Part shown: positions 1-5,641 of the stretch, in pieces | Position numbering within the stretch: position 1 is the stretch's first letter | How the letters are laid out: the number at the start of each line of letters is the position of its first letter | NCBI GenBank assembly: GCA_029266015.1 | Contig: JAJUFK010000160.1 | Location: 1 to 5,973 of the forward strand | From: Bacteroidota bacterium | GTDB taxonomy: Bacteria > Bacteroidota > Bacteroidia > Bacteroidales > UBA1715 | Direction of reading: 5' to 3' | DNA length: 5,973 nucleotides | Translations under genes and position numbers: made by a program | Notes under the pieces: generated by a model | Told to the model about the DNA's origin: nothing | What the model saw: only the letters and a program-made list of their open reading frames with translations | The model's database searches: none

Positions 1-1002
1 ACGGTACTTATATATGTTTTTAGGAATTTTGCGATATTTGATATTCCAATCATTTCAGCAAACAGCATTAAATTAGGACTTGCAGGACAAATAACGCTTT
101 TATCGGTTTCAACAATAACTCAATTTCGCGAATTTTTCCAAAAATCAAATAAATTTTTGGAAGAAATGATTCAAAAACGTACTGTATTAATTAGTTCACA
201 AAACAACCAATTACAAGAACAAAATAAAAAAATAGCACAACAATACAAAGAAATAAAACAAAGTATGACGTATGCCAAACGGCTACAAAATGCAATTTTA
301 CCAAATAAATATAAATTTTCGTCGGTATTTAAAGACCACTTGATTTTATATAAACCACGCGATATAGTAAGCGGCGATTTTTATTGGATTGCCGAAAAAC
401 GAAAAAAAACATATATAGTTACAGCCGATTGCACCGGTCATGGCATTCCGGGAGCATTTTTGAGTATGTTGGGTATTTCATTTTTAAATCAAATAGTATC
501 AAAAAATCATGATATTTCTCCTCATGACATATTACACAAATTAGGATTATTATTTTCGGAAACTATCAATAATCATGAAGATAATATGACTCGTGACAGT
601 ATGGATATTTCTATTTGTTTAATTGATCATACAACAAAAATAATGGAATATGCCGGAGCATATAATCCTATTTATATCATACGCAATCAAGAATTATATG
701 AACTTACGGTTGATAAATTTTCACTCCATAAAGATTACGCGTCTGAAATGCCTAAATTTACCAATAAAATATATACATTACAAGAAAACGATCGTGTGTT
801 TATGTTTACCGATGGGTATGCAGATCAATTTGGAGGCGAAAACAACAAACGCTATTCAAAGCGTCGATTTAAACAACTGCTTGTTCAATCGGCATCAAAA
901 CCTATGTCAGAACAAAAAACAATACTAGAAATGACTCATGATAATTGGAAAGGAAAATTAGAACAAGTTGATGATATTCTTGTTTTAGGATTTGAAATCT
1001 AA
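1..1002 (+). CDS. PP2C/SpoIIE-family serine phosphatase, C-terminal part of a probable membrane sensor (5' end outside window)
   Basis: The frame is open from base 1, so this is the last 333 codons of a longer gene; the TTG at 157 and nearby ATGs are internal. Visible residues 1-42 are hydrophobic and resemble the end of a multi-helix membrane module (possibly 7TMR-DISM; inference). About residues 43-90 are rich in Gln, Lys and Glu and look like a coiled coil. The SpoIIE/PP2C domain follows, opening with RLQNAILP. Metal-binding motifs are intact: SGDFYW (D126), ADCTGHGIPGAF (D143), FTDG (D271) and VDD (D324, D325), so catalytic activity is expected. The family dephosphorylates Ser/Thr phosphoproteins, often anti-sigma-factor antagonists, in response to a sensed signal. 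The substrate and signal cannot be read from the window, and no partner-switching kinase or antagonist is adjacent. Confidence 0.88.
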   Translation, partial: TVLIYVFRNFAIFDIPIISANSIKLGLAGQITLLSVSTITQFREFFQKSNKFLEEMIQKRTVLISSQNNQLQEQNKKIAQQYKEIKQSMTYAKRLQNAILPNKYKFSSVFKDHLILYKPRDIVSGDFYWIAEKRKKTYIVTADCTGHGIPGAFLSMLGISFLNQIVSKNHDISPHDILHKLGLLFSETINNHEDNMTRDSMDISICLIDHTTKIMEYAGAYNPIYIIRNQELYELTVDKFSLHKDYASEMPKFTNKIYTLQENDRVFMFTDGYADQFGGENNKRYSKRRFKQLLVQSASKPMSEQKTILEMTHDNWKGKLEQVDDILVLGFEI

Positions 1003-1056
1003 TTACCGTTAATTCAATACTTACCTGTTTTTTTATTCACTTTTTTCATGCTAATG

Positions 1057-1086
1057 TTTGTGATGATAAAAAAATAAGTATATTTG
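1057..1086 (+). promoter_or_regulatory. Bacteroidota-type promoter of the tRNA-Arg gene
   Basis: TTTG at 1057-1060, 18 bases, then TATATTTG at 1079-1086, a full match to the TAnnTTTG -7 element used by the primary sigma factor of Bacteroidota with the TTTG-like -33 element. Transcription should start about 5-8 bases later, just ahead of the tRNA at 1101. The position, spacing and exact -7 match make this a strong call. It also shows that the tRNA is transcribed independently of the upstream phosphatase gene. Confidence 0.8.
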
Positions 1087-1100
1087 CACCTCAAAAAAAT

Positions 1101-1174
1101 GGCTCCGTAGCTTAATTGGATAGAGCATCTGACTACGGATCAGAAGGTTGGGGGTTCGAGTCTCTCCGGAGTCA
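1101..1174 (+). tRNA. tRNA-Arg (anticodon ACG)
   Basis: A full cloverleaf can be folded. The acceptor stem pairs GGCTCCG (1101-1107) with CGGAGTC (1167-1173) with one G-T pair. The D stem is GCTT/GAGC. The anticodon stem is TCTGA/TCAGA around loop CTACGGA, giving anticodon ACG at 1135-1137. The variable loop is 5 bases, and the T stem GGGGG/CTCTC surrounds TTCGAGT. The discriminator is A at 1174, and the next bases are CAA, so CCA is not encoded and must be added after transcription. ACG should be edited to ICG by TadA and read CGU, CGC and CGA codons. Base 37 is G, so this tRNA is not a substrate for t6A. Confidence 0.97.
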
Positions 1175-1175
1175 C

Positions 1176-1211
1176 AAAGCGAGTTGTTTTATAAGCAATT
1201 CGCTTTTTTTT
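1176..1211 (+). terminator. Rho-independent terminator of the tRNA-Arg gene
   Basis: AAGCGAGTTG (1177-1186) pairs with CAATTCGCTT (1196-1205) with one G-T pair around a 9-base loop. Further Ts to 1211 give a run of eight Ts from 1204. It begins one base after the tRNA discriminator. On the minus strand the hairpin is followed by only three Ts, so it should work poorly for the converging lipid-kinase transcript, whose stop codon (1210-1212) overlaps the T-run. Confidence 0.85.
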
Positions 1212-2088
1212 ATATATCACCTACAACCATATGTAACGAACGCTTTTGCATTGTAAAGGTAATATCTCCGGTAAATGTTCTTGGTTCACCGTCGAGATGC
1301 AATACGCATGATGTATTATTTGTTACAGTAAGCGAATGTGTTTTAAATGTTTCAACATATTTTGATGTATGAATTTGCTTTGAAAATAATTTCCAAACCA
1401 ACCGTAAAGCAGCTCTCATTGGAAATTTTTTAATAAAAACCACATCAAAATATCCATCACGAATATCAGCCATAGGAGCAATATGAGCATTCATTCCCCA
1501 CTGGCTTGAATTAGCAACCGATGCAATAAAAAATGTTTTACTAAATGAGGTATCTTCTGAAAGAAAAGATAATGTTTGAGGTTTATAATTAAATAACTCT
1601 TTACCAACTAATTTTATATATTTTACTCCACCACGATTTGGTGTTTTATCAAATACATCACCAATACGAGCATCAAAACCAAAACCTGCAACATTTATAA
1701 AATATTCATTATTACACAAAATAGTATCTATTGTTTGTATCTGTTTTTTTGCAATTAACTGAATTGCTTTTTTCTGTGATAATGGAATTCTCAAAAAACG
1801 AGCGAGTCCATTTCCCGAGCCCATGGGAACAATGGCAAGTGCTGCCTTGGTGTGTATAATATGTTGTGCTATTTCATGAATTGTTCCATCGCCTCCTACA
1901 GCTACAATAATATCAAAATTTAAAACGGCGTCTTTGCAAATTTCTGTAGCGTGTCCACGGTGTTTTGTATAAATAAAGTAACAAATAAATTCAGAATCAG
2001 GCAAATACTGCTTTGCAAGCTCTTCAATATTTTTCTTGCGTTTAGTACCCGAATTTGGATTTATTATAAAAAGAACTTTTGTTTGCAT
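1210..2088 (-). CDS. Diacylglycerol kinase catalytic-domain protein (YegS/DagK/BmrU family lipid kinase)
   Basis: At 292 residues this is a normal full length for the family, which phosphorylates diacylglycerol or related lipids with ATP, commonly recycling diacylglycerol at the inner face of the membrane. In order: NPNSG (10-14), a TKHRGHATEI segment (41-50), the nucleotide-binding VGGDGTIHE (64-72), GSGNGLARFL (90-99), GFGFDA (135-140), ADIRDG (207-212) in the C-terminal beta domain, and HLDGE (264-268). There is no signal peptide or membrane helix, consistent with a soluble, peripherally bound enzyme. The ATG at 2086-2088 fits the family N-terminus and lies 1 base after the aminotransferase stop, so the two are surely co-transcribed and probably coupled in translation. 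The lipid substrate (diacylglycerol, sphingoid base or other) is not determinable; some Bacteroidota make sphingolipids, so a sphingoid-like substrate is possible. Confidence 0.9.
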   Translation of the reverse strand: MQTKVLFIINPNSGTKRKKNIEELAKQYLPDSEFICYFIYTKHRGHATEICKDAVLNFDIIVAVGGDGTIHEIAQHIIHTKAALAIVPMGSGNGLARFLRIPLSQKKAIQLIAKKQIQTIDTILCNNEYFINVAGFGFDARIGDVFDKTPNRGGVKYIKLVGKELFNYKPQTLSFLSEDTSFSKTFFIASVANSSQWGMNAHIAPMADIRDGYFDVVFIKKFPMRAALRLVWKLFSKQIHTSKYVETFKTHSLTVTNNTSCVLHLDGEPRTFTGDITFTMQKRSLHMVVGDI

Positions 2089-2089
2089 A

Positions 2090-3292
2090 TTATTGGTCTA
2101 TAGTTCTTCCGGGGTATACTCGCAATGCTTCGCGTAAACAACGCATTGCTTTTTCTAATTTATCGTGTTCCAATACATAGGCAATTCGTACCTGATTTTC
2201 TCCCAATTTTTTACCGGTGTAAAATCCGTTACCCGGAGCAAACATTACCGTAGAGCCTTCGAATTCAAACTCTTCAAGTAACCACTGACAAAATTTCTCA
2301 GCATCATCTATTGGCAATTCTACAATTGAATAAAAAGCACCTTTAGGCATAGGAGACCGTACCCCTTTTATAGAATTTAATTCGTTTATAATATAATTTC
2401 TACGTTCTTTATATTCTTGTGCCGAAGCCAATAAATATTCTTTTGGGGTATCAAGTAAAGCTTCGGCAGCAATTTGCCCAAAACTTGGAGGACTCAAGCG
2501 TGCTTGAGCAAATTTAAGTGAAGTTGCTATAACCTCTTTATTTCGTGATATAAGAGCACCTATTCGAATTCCGCATACATTGTAACGTTTTGAAAATGAA
2601 TCTATAAGAATTGTATTTTCTTCTATTCCTTTAAGATTCATTACAGAATAATGTGGACTATCATAACAGAATTCTCTATACACTTCATCACACATCAAAA
2701 ACAAATCATATTTTTTAACCAAATCTCGTATTTGTTCCAATTCATTTTTTGAATACACATACCCTGTTGGATTATTAGGATTACAAAGCATGATAGCTTT
2801 TGTTCGAGGAGTTAAAGCCTTTTCAAACTCTTCAATATTTGGCAATGCAAAACTTGTTTCAATAGTAGAACGAACGGGAATCATCCGAGCACCTGTTTCG
2901 GTTGTAAAACCATAATAATTAGAATAAAAAGGTTCAGGAACGATTACCTCATCGGCATAATTAAGGATACTATAATAAGCAAAACAAATTGCTTCGGAAC
3001 CACCGGTAGTTATTAAAATATCTTCGTATGAAATATCTATATTAGCTTGTTTATAATATTCTGCCAGTTTTTTTCGTAAACTCACATTACCTGCTGATGG
3101 AGAATAGGCAACATAATTTTCACTAAACTGTTTTACAGCTTCTATTCCACCTTTAGGAGTAAGTAAATCGGGCTGTCCAATATTTAAATGTAATACTTCT
3201 ACACCTCGTGCTTTTGCAGCATCGGCAAATTTTGCTAATTTTCTAATAGGTGATGGAGGCATAGTAAAGCCTCTGTCTGAAATTTTTGGCAT
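2090..3292 (-). CDS. PLP-dependent class I aminotransferase, probably aspartate aminotransferase
   Basis: A complete 400-residue fold-type I aminotransferase of usual family length. Visible motifs are LNIGQPD (36-42) for the substrate region, TTGGSE (95-100) for cofactor phosphate contact, CNPNNPTG (170-177) with the conserved Asn174, MCDEVY (200-205) with Asp202 for the pyridine nitrogen and Tyr205, SFSKR (232-236) with the Schiff-base Lys235, RIG (243-245), and NQVRIAY (366-372) with Arg369 for the substrate alpha-carboxylate. The expected reaction is transfer of an amino group between aspartate (or another amino acid) and 2-oxoglutarate in the cytosol. Where classical aspartate aminotransferases have PYW, this protein has EPFYSNY, so the exact substrate is not certain. 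It has an unusually clear Shine-Dalgarno site 8 bases upstream. It starts 20 bases after the DUF1573 gene and ends 1 base before the lipid kinase. Confidence 0.9.
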   Translation of the reverse strand: MPKISDRGFTMPPSPIRKLAKFADAAKARGVEVLHLNIGQPDLLTPKGGIEAVKQFSENYVAYSPSAGNVSLRKKLAEYYKQANIDISYEDILITTGGSEAICFAYYSILNYADEVIVPEPFYSNYYGFTTETGARMIPVRSTIETSFALPNIEEFEKALTPRTKAIMLCNPNNPTGYVYSKNELEQIRDLVKKYDLFLMCDEVYREFCYDSPHYSVMNLKGIEENTILIDSFSKRYNVCGIRIGALISRNKEVIATSLKFAQARLSPPSFGQIAAEALLDTPKEYLLASAQEYKERRNYIINELNSIKGVRSPMPKGAFYSIVELPIDDAEKFCQWLLEEFEFEGSTVMFAPGNGFYTGKKLGENQVRIAYVLEHDKLEKAMRCLREALRVYPGRTIDQ

Positions 3293-3300
3293 ATATTATT

Positions 3301-3305
3301 TCCTC
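3301..3305 (-). promoter_or_regulatory. Shine-Dalgarno site (GAGGA) of the aminotransferase gene
   Basis: On the minus strand GAGGA is followed by 8 bases and the ATG at 3290-3292. This is the only good anti-16S match before a start in the window; the other genes have A/T-rich leaders or overlap the gene before. It fixes the start and suggests higher, independent translation of the aminotransferase within its operon. Confidence 0.65.
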
Positions 3306-3312
3306 AGTAAAT

Positions 3313-3750
3313 TTATTGTCCTAATATGGGTTTGTTAAGATTTGGTGTTACTTCTCCTTCTATTACAAGATTTACTTGTTTATTTATTGCATTTGAAAAT
3401 ACAGTAATTCCTTTTGAAAAGCCACCACTTCGTTTTGTATCATATTCTACAGTAATTGAACTTGATTCGCCGGGAGCAATAGGTTTTGAATTCCATTGAG
3501 GTACAGTACAACCGCATGTAGTTTTTACGTTACTTATAACCAATGATTCTGTACCTGTATTAGTAAAATCAAAACTATAAAGAGCCGGCTCACCAAATGT
3601 AATTGTTCCAAAATTATGAATTGTAGTAACAAATTCAATATATGGCCCCTTGTGTTGCTTTTTAACTGTAGCATCTGAAAATGTTTGTGAATATGAAACA
3701 TAATTCATGCTCAGCAAAAGAATAATACTTACATATATGTGTTTCATCAT
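3313..3750 (-). CDS. Secreted DUF1573-domain protein
   Basis: A 145-residue protein with a signal peptide (residues 1-22: MMKH, a hydrophobic core, likely cleavage after YSQ) and one DUF1573 domain, an immunoglobulin-like beta-sandwich related to ASH/MSP domains and common in Bacteroidota. Landmarks are HNFG (45-48), FTNTG (62-66), the signature TTCGCT (77-82) with Cys79 and Cys81, APGES (92-96), GFSKGI (110-115), SN (119-120) and EGEV (131-134). The end of the chain has no sorting domain, and there is no lipobox Cys, so a soluble periplasmic protein is expected. The molecular function of the family is unknown. Two ATGs in a row (3748-3750 and 3745-3747) leave the start uncertain by one codon. 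It is the first gene of a probable three-gene operon with the aminotransferase and lipid kinase, from a promoter about 40 bases upstream. Confidence 0.87.
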   Translation of the reverse strand: MMKHIYVSIILLLSMNYVSYSQTFSDATVKKQHKGPYIEFVTTIHNFGTITFGEPALYSFDFTNTGTESLVISNVKTTCGCTVPQWNSKPIAPGESSSITVEYDTKRSGGFSKGITVFSNAINKQVNLVIEGEVTPNLNKPILGQ

Positions 3751-3787
3751 AGCTTTTTGTATTTAATAAACTCTATTCAAAACTGTA

Positions 3788-3817
3788 CAAATCTAATGTA
3801 ATTTTTATTATTGCATA
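3788..3817 (-). promoter_or_regulatory. Probable Bacteroidota-type promoter for the DUF1573 operon
   Basis: On the minus strand TATG (3817-3814) is followed by 18 bases and TAGATTTG (3795-3788). The -7 element matches TAnnTTTG exactly; the -33 element differs from TTTG at one base. The spacing is the same as in the tRNA-Arg promoter. Predicted initiation near 3780 would give a leader of about 30 bases before the ATG at 3750. The -33 box lies inside one arm of the inverted repeat at 3813-3860. Confidence 0.6.
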
Positions 3818-3860
3818 TCGTAAATACTATAAATTTGTTGTATATAGAATTACAAAATGC
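3813..3860. repeat. Imperfect inverted repeat upstream of the DUF1573 promoter
   Basis: On the minus strand the arms are GCAT-TTT-GTAA-TT-CTATA and TATAG-TAT-TTAC-GAT-ATGC around an 11-base centre. GCAT/ATGC, GTAA/TTAC and CTATA/TATAG pair perfectly, joined by short mismatched stretches, one of which can partly pair (T-A and T-G). Neither strand has a T-run after it, so it is not an intrinsic terminator. It covers the -33 box, so it could be an operator, or the 3' end structure of the upstream transcript. Chance pairing in AT-rich DNA is a real alternative. Confidence 0.35.
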
Positions 3861-3869
3861 AAAAATTAA

Positions 3870-4850
3870 TTATCGTTTTCTAAAAAATTGAGATACCGTT
3901 TGAGCTATTGTTTTTTTATTTGTAACTGCCATTGTTTTAAAAAATGCCTCTATATCGTTTTTCATATGACTTGCTTGCAAATAACGCTTACTGCATGCTA
4001 CTTTCAAAAATTGCTCTAATTCGCTACCGGTATAACGCGCCGGTGGTTTTCTAAAAACATGTTTATACGTTGCTTTTTGAATTATAGTAAACAATTCTTG
4101 AGGAACATTCCATGTTTTTTTAAGAGGATATGAAACTTGCGTATGCAATAACAAATCTTTATTTTCAGTGTCAAAAGCGGGTTTACGAGTAAAACATTCA
4201 TATAAACAAATACCCAAACTATATAAATCAGATGCGGGTGAAATAAGATTATTATATTTAAGAACAACTTCCGGTGCCGAATAAGTTGGTACTACAGGAG
4301 GTTTTTGAAATGGAATAACAGAATGAAAATGTAACAGTGCATATTCAAATGCCACAAGCTTTATTGAAGGATGCATCATATCAATTTTTCCTATTTCATT
4401 TGATTCAATAAAAATATGTTGCGGACAAATACTATGATGAATAATACCACATGAATGGACTTTTTCGATAATAGAAAGTGTCTGCAACATTATTTGTAAC
4501 ATAAAATATGAGTTCCTGTACTGCGGAAAATCGGGAGTAAACAATAATTTTTGCAAACTTATTCCTTCAACATACAATCGTACTATATATAAATGACCGT
4601 CGTATAAACAAACATCTAATACCTGACAAATACCTTCATCTATAGAATGAATTTGAGTTAAAAATGTATGTATTATTTCAAAATGATTGTGTGAAATAGA
4701 ATCAGCAGGTTCTTGCATTTTTCTAATAACAACAACCCTGTTTAATTCTTTATGTATTCCCTTAAATGAAACAAATAAAGAACCTTCATTCTTTTCTGAT
4801 TGTATATTTTCGTTATATTCATATGTTCCGTTACTTCCGTAAAGTATCAT
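3870..4850 (-). CDS. Protein kinase-fold protein lacking catalytic residues (probable pseudokinase)
   Basis: A 326-residue protein that is almost entirely one Hanks-type kinase domain, with no membrane helix or signal peptide. Kinase landmarks in order: a degenerate glycine loop (GSLFVSFKG, 23-31), VVIRK (40-44) with the subdomain II Lys44, a hinge-like segment near LYIVRLYVEG (87-96), IIHHSICPQHIFI (136-148) at the catalytic loop, KLVAFEYA (164-171) at DFG, YSAPE (190-194) matching APE, SDLYSLG (207-213) for subdomain IX, and ARY (271-273) near subdomain XI. The catalytic loop HRDxKPxN reads HHSICPQH, so the Asp is Ser140, the Lys is Cys142 and the Asn is His145. DFG reads AFE (167-169). These losses should abolish ordinary phosphotransfer, although ATP binding through Lys44 may remain. 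The ATG lies within the tcdA stop (ATGA), so translation is probably coupled. The reading frame is intact with no decay, so I treat it as a functional protein rather than a pseudogene. Its role is unknown. Confidence 0.8.
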   Translation of the reverse strand: MILYGSNGTYEYNENIQSEKNEGSLFVSFKGIHKELNRVVVIRKMQEPADSISHNHFEIIHTFLTQIHSIDEGICQVLDVCLYDGHLYIVRLYVEGISLQKLLFTPDFPQYRNSYFMLQIMLQTLSIIEKVHSCGIIHHSICPQHIFIESNEIGKIDMMHPSIKLVAFEYALLHFHSVIPFQKPPVVPTYSAPEVVLKYNNLISPASDLYSLGICLYECFTRKPAFDTENKDLLLHTQVSYPLKKTWNVPQELFTIIQKATYKHVFRKPPARYTGSELEQFLKVACSKRYLQASHMKNDIEAFFKTMAVTNKKTIAQTVSQFFRKR

Positions 4851-5632
4851 ATCGTATTGTTTTGAGCATTAAGTATAGATTGAATAACAAGTCCGGCAAG
4901 CGTAAAACCAAAAACTGCGGTTACTTGAACCATTGTACCGTTAATAACAGCTTTTTTACTCTGCCATTGTTCTTCATTATCAGCTTCAAAAACAGGTTGC
5001 ATTTCTAAGTGCGATTCAGGTAATATATGTGTATTTTTATTTTCAAGAACTTCTTCACTATACACACACAAAAATTTTTTTGCAGGTAAATCTCCTTTTC
5101 GTATTCGTTTACGAATAATTGATCCAAATGGACAACCACGAACCTTCCAAAATTCAGCAACTTTTACTTGGAGTGGATTCACTTTAAGAGATGCACCCAT
5201 TGATGAGAAAAATACAGCTTTAGTCTTGGTAGCTTTTCTTATCAAATCTATTTTACATGACAAGCTATCAATACAATCAATTATATAATCGTAGTTATGT
5301 AATTCAAATTCATCTGAATTAAACGGTGTATACGTTTTATTCAATGCTATTATAGTTGCCATTGGATTTATATCGAGAAGTCGCTCTCGCATGACATCTG
5401 TTTTTAATCTCCCAATAGTAGATGACGTAGCATGCAATTGTCTATTGCAATTGGTTTCACATATTGTATCAGAATCTACAATAGTAAGATATTGAATTCC
5501 ACTTCGAACCAAACTTTCGGCACACCAACTGCCAACGCCCCCTACCCCAAAAAGTATTACACGTTGGTTTGTAATTGCTTGCATATTTTCTGAACCAATC
5601 AAAAGTTCGGTACGTTGAAAAATGTTTGTCAT
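4847..5632 (-). CDS. tcdA: tRNA threonylcarbamoyladenosine dehydratase (TcdA/CsdL)
   Basis: A complete 261-residue E1/ThiF/MoeB-like protein, close to the length of Escherichia coli TcdA. The enzyme uses ATP to convert t6A at position 37 of ANN-decoding tRNAs into cyclic t6A. Seen here: the TELLIGSE segment near the N-terminus, the nucleotide-binding loop GVGGVGSW (29-36), VDSDTICETNCNRQ (52-65) with the DxD and TNxNRQ adenylation signature (Arg64), Lys77, IIDCIDS (117-123), the TcdA-type stretch VRGCPFGSIIRKRIRK (164-179) followed by VYSEE (190-194), and a hydrophobic C-terminal helix (about 244-256). The long TcdA-type middle separates it from MoeB and ThiF, which are the main alternatives. 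It begins 9 bases after the oxidoreductase stop, and its stop overlaps the start of the pseudokinase by 4 bases. A TcdA sulfur-acceptor partner (CsdE) is not in the window. Confidence 0.92.
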   Translation of the reverse strand: MTNIFQRTELLIGSENMQAITNQRVILFGVGGVGSWCAESLVRSGIQYLTIVDSDTICETNCNRQLHATSSTIGRLKTDVMRERLLDINPMATIIALNKTYTPFNSDEFELHNYDYIIDCIDSLSCKIDLIRKATKTKAVFFSSMGASLKVNPLQVKVAEFWKVRGCPFGSIIRKRIRKGDLPAKKFLCVYSEEVLENKNTHILPESHLEMQPVFEADNEEQWQSKKAVINGTMVQVTAVFGFTLAGLVIQSILNAQNNTI

Positions 5633-5641
5633 TACAAACTA

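Noticed and set aside
157..159. TTG as the start of the phosphatase gene
   Set aside because: The same frame is open back to base 1 and encodes a coherent hydrophobic and then coiled-coil segment. The TTG is an internal Leu codon with no ribosome site.
650..928. Open frame of 92 codons on the plus strand
   Set aside because: It lies entirely inside the SpoIIE domain of the phosphatase in another frame and its translation shows no recognisable motif.
1001..1014. Small hairpin AATTA-CCGT-TAATT after the phosphatase stop as a terminator
   Set aside because: The stem is only five A/T-rich pairs and the T-run begins about a dozen bases later, so it does not fit an intrinsic terminator.
1101..1174. 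tRNA-Arg as a substrate of the nearby TcdA
   Set aside because: t6A and ct6A occur at A37 of ANN-decoding tRNAs. This tRNA decodes CGN codons and has G37.
1101..1212. tRNA 3' end used as an integration site
   Set aside because: There is no integrase, no direct repeat of the tRNA end elsewhere in the window, and the tRNA is followed directly by its own terminator and housekeeping genes.
1148..1372. Open frame of 74 codons on the plus strand
   Set aside because: It starts inside the tRNA, crosses the terminator and runs antisense to the lipid kinase.
4082..4267. Open frame of 61 codons on the minus strand
   Set aside because: It is an out-of-frame shadow of the pseudokinase gene.
1..4850. 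Phosphatase and kinase-fold protein forming a partner-switching pair
   Set aside because: They lie on opposite strands about 2.9 kb apart with unrelated genes between them. The kinase fold is Hanks-type and lacks catalytic residues, not an RsbW-like kinase, and there is no STAS protein.
4766..5008. Open frame of 80 codons on the plus strand
   Set aside because: It is antisense to the pseudokinase and tcdA junction, with low-complexity basic and hydrophobic content and no motif.
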